IMG/VR virus record: IMGVR_UViG_3300005435_000048
Coordinates: 1 to 25,156 of that record
DNA length: 25,156 nucleotides
From: a virus
Direction: 5' to 3' (one strand)
The notes below the pieces were generated by a model, which worked only from the letters and a program-made list of their open reading frames with translations, had not been told where the DNA came from and searched no databases. The translations under genes and the position numbers were made by a program. Within the stretch, counting starts at the first letter, position 1; every line of letters begins with the position of its first letter. Shown here piece by piece: positions 19,740 through 25,156 of this stretch.

Positions 19740-19867
19740 CTTAAAGCTGAAGCCGGGAACAAGTGAGCAACGAGGTTTCATCACCAAGAGGAACTCGTCG
19801 CCGCGCGCCACGGCAGTTTTGCAAGGTGTGGAACTTTAACCTTTCTCCATGGTAACGGTAAAGCCCT

Positions 19868-20098
19868 TTATTTAGGAAGTCCTTTTCCATTCCAGGCGTC
19901 CACCGCCGCGTCCGTCGCCCACTGCTTAGTGTGGCCCACGCGCGACCGCAACAGGAACGATGGACCGGTAGCAAAGCAGGTATTGCAGTGTACGTGCGCC
20001 AACTCACCGAAACCATGGGCTAGTTCCACGTCCGTGCTATTACAGAAAATACAAGGGCGAAGTTTGTCCATCGTCGTCGGGTAGCTCGTAGGAGTCAT
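19868..20098 (-). CDS. Lar-like Zn-ribbon protein (restriction-alleviation family)
   Basis: About 76 aa from the ATG at 20098; a second ATG at 20071 begins MDKLRPCIFCNS and is equally possible. No strong Shine-Dalgarno separates them. The layout LRPCIFCNSTDVEL, then VHCNTCFATGPSF, ending with AVDAWNGKG, matches the two CxxC knuckles and the terminal AxxAWN of the Lar family. Rac prophage Lar relieves host type I restriction; whether this distant relative does so is not known. It overlaps the preceding gene and is followed by the noncoding RNA region. Confidence 0.65.
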   Translation of the reverse strand: MTPTSYPTTMDKLRPCIFCNSTDVELAHGFGELAHVHCNTCFATGPSFLLRSRVGHTKQWATDAAVDAWNGKGLPK

Positions 20099-20450
20099 AA
20101 TCGTAAGGCGTCGGATGCCACTCGTACGTCTCGTAGTTGTACCAGCCACGGTCTTCCACGTCGAGCCACGGATCGGGCCACGCCGCTGCTAAATCGCGCA
20201 ACGCGCTAGCGGGAGCCGTGGGACGTAAGCGTTCACCGTCTCCGACGTGCTCGTGCCAATAATTGCGCTGATAGGCCGCTAAGCAAGTACGACAACGTGA
20301 CCGGCGCTTCCCCTCTTGCATGGGGTAGTTAGCGGCGGTCTGCCACCCTACGGGGCAATTCTGGTTGGAGCACTTGTATTGCTCCACCCCGTCGCGAGTG
20401 CGCGTCGTTATGTCGTTAGCAGTCGAGCGGGTAGCCACTTTTAGGGGCAA
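20040..20450 (-). CDS. Zn-finger hypothetical protein
   Basis: 136 aa. The N-terminal half has CSNQNCPVGW and, 25 residues later, CRTCLAAYQRNYW, a four-cysteine arrangement like small phage recombination-endonuclease or HNH-associated Zn fingers, but no nuclease motif follows. The C-terminal half is acidic and Tyr-rich (WYNYETYEWHPTPYDYDSYE). It overlaps both neighbours. Function unknown. Confidence 0.6.
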   Translation of the reverse strand: MPLKVATRSTANDITTRTRDGVEQYKCSNQNCPVGWQTAANYPMQEGKRRSRCRTCLAAYQRNYWHEHVGDGERLRPTAPASALRDLAAAWPDPWLDVEDRGWYNYETYEWHPTPYDYDSYELPDDDGQTSPLYFL

Positions 20451-20932
20451 CGATGGTACTTATGCGGGTTATCGTGCGGCGGAGCATACACCTCAGCAGC
20501 GCAGTTTTGGCAAGTGAATAGAAACCCCTCTGCGTTGGCCCCTTCGAAGACGAACCCGATCCACCCCGTCGGAGCGACCTCGGCGCCGTACTCTCGCACG
20601 TGTGGGTGGGGGTGTTGCGCCGATGCCAAGTTACTTAGGTCGCGTATCGTACTACTTACCGCCCTCGACAGTTCACTGAACTTAGCTTCCTCCTTCGGCC
20701 CTAACGCCCACGTGGGCTTTTCCGGCGTGTGTAGCTCGATGTACTTATCCAGGAAGTGCCGCGCTTTTTCGAGATCTTGCAGCCCGTTCTTTTTCCAGCA
20801 TCGTTCTACGTATTTCGTTATGCACGCTTGGAAGTAATCAAGACCTAGGCGGTACACCCGCGTCCAGTGCTCCTCGCCGCCGTTCTCGTCCTTGTAGTGG
20901 TTTCCACCTACTTGCCTTTCGTCCGCACTCAT
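20441..20932 (-). CDS. DUF3310 (SaV-like) protein with C-terminal Zn-binding motif
   Basis: 163 aa. The N-terminal part has the DUF3310 signature: QVGGNHYK at residue 7, then LGLDYFQACITKYVERCWKKNG and DLEKARHFLDKYI. The same domain occurs in T7 gp1.7, reported as a nucleotide kinase. The C-terminal part has CQNC near residue 143 and a closing HKYHRC, which could bind zinc. It overlaps the previous gene by 4 nt and the next by 10 nt. A nucleotide-metabolism role is plausible but unproven. Confidence 0.7.
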   Translation of the reverse strand: MSADERQVGGNHYKDENGGEEHWTRVYRLGLDYFQACITKYVERCWKKNGLQDLEKARHFLDKYIELHTPEKPTWALGPKEEAKFSELSRAVSSTIRDLSNLASAQHPHPHVREYGAEVAPTGWIGFVFEGANAEGFLFTCQNCAAEVYAPPHDNPHKYHRCP

Positions 20933-21111
20933 ACTTGCTCCGCTCCTACCAGCGCGTACGCTAGCTGGCTTACATCCCCGTATTTAAGCAGCACCGCGCG
21001 AAGCTCGGCCGCTGCGGCCTCCACCTTTCGTACGTCCTCCCCCGACAACTCGGAAATTATGCCTTTGATGACCAGACGAATTGTCGCAGCTTGCGCGCTT
21101 TGGTCGCTCAT
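20929..21111 (-). CDS. Hypothetical small helical protein
   Basis: 60 aa, mostly predicted helix (IRLVIKGIISELSGEDVRKVEAAAAELRAVL in positions 11-41). Not recognised. It is linked to both neighbours by 4-nt overlaps, so it sits in one translationally coupled string. Confidence 0.6.
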   Translation of the reverse strand: MSDQSAQAATIRLVIKGIISELSGEDVRKVEAAAAELRAVLLKYGDVSQLAYALVGAEQV

Positions 21112-21335
21112 TTTCCCCTCGCCAGCAACATCGCATCGGCGTACTCATACGCAGCGCCCGCGATATTCTCAGTGTCGGTGGCCTGTAGCGCGACGCTGAC
21201 GATTGCTTGCATCGCCTTCGCGGCGAAGTAATCGCGCAGCGACATGCCGGGATTACCTCTTAATGCAATTTCTTGAGTTTCATCATTTACCTTAGCGTTC
21301 TCGATTACGGGAAATGCCTGTCCGCCGTCCTTCAT
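21108..21335 (-). CDS. Conserved phage hypothetical protein
   Basis: 75 aa. The segment GMSLRDYFAAKAMQAIVS, followed by a helix with AYEYADAML, is a pattern common in small phage proteins of unknown role. Its ATG overlaps the stop of the HD-nucleotidase gene (ATGA), and its own stop overlaps the start of the next gene (ATGA). Function unknown. Confidence 0.7.
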   Translation of the reverse strand: MKDGGQAFPVIENAKVNDETQEIALRGNPGMSLRDYFAAKAMQAIVSVALQATDTENIAGAAYEYADAMLLARGK

Positions 21336-21904
21336 GTCAGCGCTCCGTTAAATTCGTCGATGAATTTTAAGCCTAGGTTGTCCAAAAACGTGTGCTCGCC
21401 GGTAATCTTCCCGCGCAGGTAGGATTCGATGTTAGTCGCTACCGCCCGGTACGCCGCGACGCCGTTGCGCGCTCGCTGTAGGGAGTATAGGAACAGTTCC
21501 AACTTATCCGCCCACCAGAGCACGCGCTTGTCCCAGTCGGTCAATCGGTCCGCGAACCAGATGCCGTGCGCCACCTCCTCGTGCGTTTGCGCCGCGTTCA
21601 GCCCCTCGGTTAGCGCCGGGTGCGCCCAGCCGACGTGCGCGGGCAAGTCGGCGGTCCAGTACTCGGCTAGGTCGTGCGTCAGCGCCGCGCGCAGCAGCAA
21701 CGTTGATGGCGTTACCGTGGACCGCACGCAGAGCTCCACGCACAACATAGCTACCCCCCACGAGTGTTCCGCGAGGTTCTGGTGCGGCGTTCCGGAGTAG
21801 TCCGGCGTGGTGTGGAATCGCTGCACACGGCCGGCGTCGTACAGTTTCAGAAACATCGACGACGTAGCGGTCACGGGATAGTAGCAATCATTGACGTCGC
21901 TCAT
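21332..21904 (-). CDS. HD-domain 5'-deoxynucleotidase (YfbR-like)
   Basis: 190 aa from an ATG that overlaps the preceding TGA (ATGA). The HD metal-binding pattern is clear: QRFHTTP, then NLAEHSWGVAMLC (first His), then AALTHDLAEYWTADLPAHV (the HD pair), and a later DWDKRVLWWADKLEL. This resembles the YfbR family, which removes the 5' phosphate from deoxynucleoside monophosphates. In a phage with altered thymine, such an enzyme can deplete an unwanted canonical monophosphate. Direct translational coupling to the TS-family gene supports a shared nucleotide-pool role. Substrate choice is not visible from sequence. Confidence 0.8.
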   Translation of the reverse strand: MSDVNDCYYPVTATSSMFLKLYDAGRVQRFHTTPDYSGTPHQNLAEHSWGVAMLCVELCVRSTVTPSTLLLRAALTHDLAEYWTADLPAHVGWAHPALTEGLNAAQTHEEVAHGIWFADRLTDWDKRVLWWADKLELFLYSLQRARNGVAAYRAVATNIESYLRGKITGEHTFLDNLGLKFIDEFNGALT

Positions 21905-22920
21905 CGCTGCGCTCCTCGGTTCACTTCCCGTCGCCGCAGCCACGCTTCTCCCGCCCCCAACCACGGGTCGTCGAGTTCCAGCCGCGACGCCGCTAGGTGC
22001 TCGATCGCCGTCTTCAGCGCGCCGCACCTATACATCGCATGCGAATCGAGCAGCGGTAGCGCTACCCGCTTAATCCACGGCTCCGTGTAGTTATACAGCC
22101 CCGGCGTGCCGTCCGGTGGCGCGGTCAGCGCGGTGGCTTCCTCGAGAAACGCTTCCCAGGAAACGACGAGAGGTAAGTGCGGTATCAGGGATTCGTAGCG
22201 TTGCAGTAACGGTGGAGGCGCCGACGCGCACCGTTGCCACACGTCCCCTGCTTTTCCTTCGAGATAGACATGCAGGGAATTGCTTACCTGCGTGTAAGCA
22301 CCGACGCGGGCGCCGACAGCGGCGGCGAGGAATTGCAGAAGGATAGAAAACTGCACGGCGTTAGCGCCATAGGCACCCCACACGGCGTCATTAGATCGGT
22401 TACACACGGTAATGTTCAGCGCACCCTCGCGTAGCTGTAGATACGCCTGTGTATTACATGGAACATCGAGTCCACTGTCCGCCGCTATCAAGTCCTCGGC
22501 GTCCCACATCGCGAGCACCGCGCGGCGCGTATCGGGGTCTTTCCTAAGAAGTAGTATCAACGCCAAGAGCTGGTCAAACTCGAAGTATTGTCGCCACCTA
22601 AAGCCGTACGCCCCGTGGAACGTCAGCGCGTCGTCGCTGTAGGCTGCGATTTGGGGGGAATAGAACTTGACCCGTGCGACGTCCTCTCGGCCGGCGAGCA
22701 TCCAAAGTGCCTCGTACAAATGGAATGCCGGGTTGCAGTCGCGCGTTGGGTCGAGCAGCACGCACTCCTCGGGGTGCGTGTAAGTTGTTGCGACCGGGCC
22801 GATTATCTCTCGCGTCAGCACCCCGCGTGGCCGAACTTCGCGCGTCGCGGTGGCGTACCCCATGACTCGGTGGAAGACCGCCCACGCCTCGCTGACGTTA
22901 CGGGCTTGTATCGTTTGCAT
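21901..22920 (-). CDS. Thymidylate synthase-family enzyme (TS or dUMP hydroxymethylase)
   Basis: 339 aa. Catalytic-core landmarks of the family are visible: RRAVLAMWD, then DVPCNTQAYLQLREG with the nucleophilic Cys in PCN (about residue 159), then NRSNDAVWGAYGANAVQFS (the RSxD phosphate/folate region with the pyrimidine-binding Asn), and QVSNSLHVYLEG near the end of the core. The family methylates dUMP using methylene-tetrahydrofolate. The RSNDAVWGAYGAN variant is the type I associate with phages carrying modified thymines, where the homologue makes 5-hydroxymethyl-dUMP; this is an inference from context. Its stop overlaps the HD nucleotidase start as ATGA. Confidence 0.85.
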   Translation of the reverse strand: MQTIQARNVSEAWAVFHRVMGYATATREVRPRGVLTREIIGPVATTYTHPEECVLLDPTRDCNPAFHLYEALWMLAGREDVARVKFYSPQIAAYSDDALTFHGAYGFRWRQYFEFDQLLALILLLRKDPDTRRAVLAMWDAEDLIAADSGLDVPCNTQAYLQLREGALNITVCNRSNDAVWGAYGANAVQFSILLQFLAAAVGARVGAYTQVSNSLHVYLEGKAGDVWQRCASAPPPLLQRYESLIPHLPLVVSWEAFLEEATALTAPPDGTPGLYNYTEPWIKRVALPLLDSHAMYRCGALKTAIEHLAASRLELDDPWLGAGEAWLRRREVNRGAQR

Positions 22921-22930
22921 AGTTCCCTCT

Positions 22931-23182
22931 CTATCGCAGGTGCCCGAGTCGCTTCATGCGCTCGTACAACAGCATTAAGTGCAAGGCGTAAGTCTTAGCT
23001 TCGCTAAAGCCTACCGCTCTTGCCGCCCGGTTAGCACGGCGCGTGTACTGCACGCCTTCGCGCAACGTATTCGCTGTGTTGCCACAACTGCGCGTCGAAC
23101 GCACATAGATCGTACCGCGCTTCGGCGCGGGCAGCGGTTTACGAACCTTGCGCTTGCGCGGCCCGCTGTGCGTCGTCTTCAT
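22931..23182 (-). CDS. Hypothetical basic small protein
   Basis: 83 aa, very rich in Arg and Lys in the first half (RKRKVRKPLPAPKRG). The middle contains RSTRSCGNTANTLREGVQYTRRANRAARAVGFSEAKTYA (positions 29-67 approximately), and the end is helical. No family recognised. It lies directly upstream of the thymidylate-synthase-family gene with a 10-nt gap and is likely co-translated with it. Confidence 0.6.
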   Translation of the reverse strand: MKTTHSGPRKRKVRKPLPAPKRGTIYVRSTRSCGNTANTLREGVQYTRRANRAARAVGFSEAKTYALHLMLLYERMKRLGHLR

Positions 23183-23318
23183 CTAGGTCCTCTTGGGTTA
23201 AGAATGGGTCGTCGTCCGGTAAGTCGGTGTTCGCGTCGGGCAGCGGCGCACCACACCGTACGCACTGCCAGAATGGGCCGATGTAGTGCTGGTAGTTGCA
23301 GAAGGCGCAAGCGCGCAT
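23139..23318 (-). CDS. Small Zn-ribbon protein (59 aa)
   Basis: A 59-residue frame beginning MRACAFCNYQHYIGPFWQCVRCGAPLP-type sequence (quoted in two parts here: CAFC at residues 4-7 and CVRC at residues 19-22), the two CxxC knuckles of a single zinc ribbon, followed by an acidic tail. The ATG is immediately after the TAG of the preceding gene. It overlaps the start of the next gene by 44 nt, so either this tail or the next gene's start may be shorter in reality. Function unknown; such ribbons bind nucleic acid or protein. Confidence 0.6.
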   Translation of the reverse strand: MRACAFCNYQHYIGPFWQCVRCGAPLPDANTDLPDDDPFLTQEDLDEDDAQRAAQAQGS

Positions 23319-23504
23319 CTAGACCTCCACTCGGAGTGTCACCGTTGCGACGCGCATGTACGGACCCCCGATTGTCTGCGTGTAGCTATGATCGACGTCC
23401 TTGATCGTCACTCCGTACTTCTCCAGGGCTTGCAACTCCTCCAGGATGAGCTGCTCCGCGGTCTTCCGGTACTTGCGAAATTCTGCTAGCGTCATGTCAG
23501 TCAT
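23319..23504 (-). CDS. Hypothetical small protein
   Basis: 61 aa, not recognised. It has a charged helical N-terminal half (AEFRKYRKTAEQLILEELQA) and a beta-rich C-terminal half ending RVATVTLRVEV. It starts by overlapping the DUF1737 stop by 8 nt. Its TAG stop abuts the ATG of the following Zn-ribbon gene. Conserved gene packing supports that it is translated. Confidence 0.6.
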   Translation of the reverse strand: MTDMTLAEFRKYRKTAEQLILEELQALEKYGVTIKDVDHSYTQTIGGPYMRVATVTLRVEV

Positions 23505-23703
23505 ATCTTCCCTTTGGCGTTGGTGGTTCGATCTTCCGTATCTTCACCATCGCTTGATAGACGGTAACGAAGCCGTCATCGTCGATCGTTACGGAGGGGC
23601 TACCCAGCGGTACCCATCCACCCTTTAGCATCTCATTAACTACCACTTCCACGCGAGCTTCCTCTTCGGTGACGAGCTTGTACTCTTCCACGTATTGAAT
23701 CAC
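23497..23703 (-). CDS. DUF1737-like small protein
   Basis: 68 aa from a GTG whose last bases overlap the TGA of the HNH gene (GTGA); a TTG one codon earlier is possible. A purine-rich AAGGGGG lies just upstream. The pattern YKLVTEEE....VVNEMLKGGWVPLGSPSV, then VYQAMVK, matches the DUF1737 layout (a short domain ending in YQAMVK). No biochemical role is established for this family. The next gene starts inside its last codons, suggesting translational coupling. Confidence 0.7.
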   Translation of the reverse strand: MIQYVEEYKLVTEEEARVEVVVNEMLKGGWVPLGSPSVTIDDDGFVTVYQAMVKIRKIEPPTPKGRYD

Positions 23704-24262
23704 CAATCCCCCTTGACATTTTCACGTTTTGCCCGTTGTACTTCCTGACTCCGCTTACCAGCCCTGACATGGACTTCGTGGGGAATGGAAAGTAACGCTC
23801 GTAAGGTATTCGGGTGCATTGGTCTTCCAACTGCTTTCGCTCTCACGCGTTCTCTACTTTCTTCGGTCCACGTTGATTGCCCAAAGTTGCCTTCTCTATG
23901 TTGCTTCTTTGCTCGTTCGCTTATCATCTTGGTGTATTCGGGTCGAGCATTTCGCTCTTTCGCAGATTTACTCATCTTTACCTTAACAGCCAATGAAAAC
24001 TTTCTTCCCGTGCCGTGCAGTGTAGCGTGCTGCGCTCTAGTTAGTAATTCTAAATTTCGCGAAATCGATTATCAGTCTTATTTTCATTCCTATGGTGTAG
24101 CACGTGCCCGCGCGGCACCCTCTTACCAGTGTGCTTCCAGTAAATCCAGTGGTGTTTCTTCACCCATGGCTCGCCGGGAAACACAGGGTGGTCCAGGCGC
24201 ACCCAAACGTATCCGTAGTAATTGCAAATACGAGTGCTACCAAGTTTCGCCGCGATTCTCAT
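23700..24262 (-). pseudogene. HNH homing endonuclease, broken by a single-base deletion
   Basis: Two reading frames together make one HNH endonuclease. The upstream frame (24262-24050) has YYGYVWVRLDHP, then WVKKHHWIYWKHTGKRVP and the HNH core HVLHHRNENKTDNRFRE, and stops at TAG. The next frame continues without a gap as NLELLTRAQHATLHGTGRK, which is exactly the expected continuation, and then a basic C-terminal DNA-binding part (23993-23700). Restoring one A in the short A run at about 24055-24057 (minus strand GAAATTTAG to GAAAATTTAG) rejoins the frames into about 187 codons. It may be a decayed free-standing homing endonuclease, a sequencing indel, or a frameshifted gene. It lies between the thymine-modification gene and the DUF1737 gene, and its 3' end overlaps the next start as GTGA. 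Base composition is more AT-rich than the neighbours, as for the other HNH genes here. Confidence 0.8.
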
Positions 24263-25145
24263 ATGGTGTATACCTAGATCTTAGATGCCCTTCTCCACTA
24301 ACTGCTTTCACCCACTTCGAATACTCACAAAGTGAGTGTTCTATTTCTCGCAGTTCCAACGCGGGCCACTCCCTCGGCCACTTCGTCTGGATGTTGCCCA
24401 ACAACCACACCATCGCGTCCACCGCTTCCTTATCGCTTAGGAACGGTCGTTCCTTGGCCCCCTTTCCTAGTAGCCGGTTGAGTCCGCGCTTCGCCCCGGG
24501 TCCGGCGTGCGCCCACGTGAGCTTGTCCGGCGCGTCGCGTAAGTAACGAGTGTAGCGCAGGTCACACGCCACCTCGTAGGCCATGAATCCCCCGAAGCCT
24601 ACGTGCTTCCCGTTCAGAGCCCCCACCGCTCCCTGCAACGATGAGTGTATCGTCGGCTCCAGCGCGGCGCGCGCCTTCCACACGCCGTTAAGCACCAGCT
24701 TGCACGTCAGCTCCGGCTTGTCGAACTTCCCCGGCACCTTGTTGAGCAGCCCACCCCCATTCGCCGTCAACATGTAAGCCCCGGTGTAGACCTTCTCGCC
24801 ACGCTTCGCGATGGAGCGCATCACCCTCATCGCGCGGCGCCAATCCCACTCCGTCTCCGTGGGCCACCCGCCTCCCTCCATCAGCGCGCGCAGCGTCGGG
24901 GGCCAGTTAATCTGCCGCGCGATGCAGAGCATGAACCACAGGTGCGGGTGCTCCGCGAAGGGCTCGCGTATGTTCTCCCTTATCCAGATCGTGACACGAT
25001 CCAGTTCTCTAAAGCAATTCGTGAACTTGTACGTATCCAGAATCGGGTCGTCCGTCCACGGCGCGGGTGCTCCAGCCTGCCGCCGTAGGTAGATGCGGTG
25101 CCGTTCCAACATGAACTTCAATAGTGGCTTGTACGCCAGTTTCAT
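24237..25145 (-). CDS. Thymine hypermodification enzyme, alpha-glutamyl/putrescinyl thymine pyrophosphorylase (clade 3-like)
   Basis: 302 aa. The protein reads like the phage family that displaces pyrophosphate from 5-(pyrophosphoryloxymethyl)uracil in DNA and attaches an amino acid or polyamine. Visible family landmarks are FTNCFRELDRVT near residue 40, a REP..P.LWF segment followed by IARQINWP near residue 75, GEKVYTGAYM near residue 117, and GFGGFMAYEVACDLRYTRYL followed by TWAHAGPGAKRGLNRLLG in the second half. The family and its role are known from comparative genomics of hypermodified phages; the exact adduct cannot be read here. It is the first complete gene in the window and overlaps the following HNH gene by 26 nt. 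A thymidylate-synthase-family gene and an HD nucleotidase lie about 1.3-3 kb downstream and fit the same pathway. The kinase expected for the pathway is not in the window. The start lies close to the window edge and no clear Shine-Dalgarno is visible. Confidence 0.75.
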   Translation of the reverse strand: MKLAYKPLLKFMLERHRIYLRRQAGAPAPWTDDPILDTYKFTNCFRELDRVTIWIRENIREPFAEHPHLWFMLCIARQINWPPTLRALMEGGGWPTETEWDWRRAMRVMRSIAKRGEKVYTGAYMLTANGGGLLNKVPGKFDKPELTCKLVLNGVWKARAALEPTIHSSLQGAVGALNGKHVGFGGFMAYEVACDLRYTRYLRDAPDKLTWAHAGPGAKRGLNRLLGKGAKERPFLSDKEAVDAMVWLLGNIQTKWPREWPALELREIEHSLCEYSKWVKAVSGEGHLRSRYTPYENRGETW

Positions 25146-25156
25146 CGTTGCTGCTC

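Larger units (their letters stand above)
19330..19830 (-). repeat. Diverged ~60-nt repeated units around the Y RNA
   Basis: Four or five imperfect copies of a unit can be aligned by eye on the minus strand at roughly 19830-19785, 19765-19700, 19612-19550, 19465-19400 and 19378-19335. Shared pieces are TTCCC(C/G)G near the beginning, GTGGCG(TA) in the middle and TTC.T.CC near the end. The second and third copies flank the tRNA-like core, and their facing segments form the outer stem of the Y RNA. Copies agree better in nucleotides than in any one reading frame, which favours an RNA rather than a protein origin. Two open frames (19811-19593 and 19592-19311) cover this region and are not clearly genes. 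Confidence 0.4.

Noticed and set aside
19688-19740. A conventional tRNA-Arg with anticodon CCT (loop ATCCTAA)
   Set aside because: The supposed anticodon stem has a mismatch, no D arm fits upstream and the acceptor has no partner in conventional order. The permuted Y RNA fold explains the T arm, acceptor and D arm together.
1-25156. CRISPR array or insertion sequence
   Set aside because: The repeats seen are irregularly spaced gene-boundary elements. There are no regular spacers, transposase or terminal inverted repeats with target duplications.

Overview
The window is a stretch of a GC-rich double-stranded DNA phage genome, most likely a tailed phage of a proteobacterium (the host is inferred only from base composition and gene families). 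Every supported protein gene is on the minus strand, so transcription runs from position 25156 down to 1. Genes are packed tightly, with many 1-8 nt stop/start overlaps (ATGA, GTGA, TTGA), frequent GTG and TTG starts, and a long series of very small genes. No structural, lysis or integration genes are seen; this is the early/replication and accessory part of the genome.

From right to left. (1) 25145-20929 is a nucleotide and base-modification module: a thymine-hypermodification enzyme of the alpha-glutamyl/putrescinyl thymine pyrophosphorylase type, a frameshifted HNH homing endonuclease, a DUF1737 protein, small Zn-ribbon proteins, a thymidylate-synthase-family enzyme (possibly a dUMP hydroxymethylase) and an HD-domain 5'-nucleotidase. 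(2) 20932-17550 has a DUF3310 protein, two Zn-finger proteins, and a TROVE/Ro60 gene preceded by a tRNA-like RNA. That RNA folds only as a closed, circularly permuted tRNA, which is the architecture of bacterial Y RNAs (YrlA). A 27-residue membrane peptide is coupled to the Ro60 stop. (3) 17553-6826 is the replication/recombination module: a probable ssDNA-binding-type protein, HNH endonuclease, family A DNA polymerase, nicotinamidase, RecB-like nuclease, J-domain protein, VRR-NUC nuclease, a second HNH endonuclease and an SF2/SNF2 helicase. (4) 6825-6240 is gene-poor and may be structured. (5) 6175-86 is an accessory region of about 17 small genes separated by repeated cassettes.

Three observations stand out. 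First, the helicase Walker A motif is interrupted by a 9-nt insertion that starts with a TGA stop and sits between two GGC glycine codons. Skipping it restores an exact D-P-G-L-G-K-T P-loop, and an HNH homing endonuclease gene lies directly upstream. This is the arrangement of the T4 mobA/gene 60 ribosome-bypass cassette, in miniature. Second, there is a phage Ro60 plus YrlA-like Y RNA locus. Third, the left arm carries a repeated intergenic cassette of two hairpins, the first covarying between copies, combined with an 18-nt leader containing the Shine-Dalgarno sequence. It resembles the mobile promoter/stem-loop cassettes of T4-like phages.

All assignments were made by reading the sequence without database searches. 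Family names for small proteins are from recognised motifs, and the RNA folds were made by hand.
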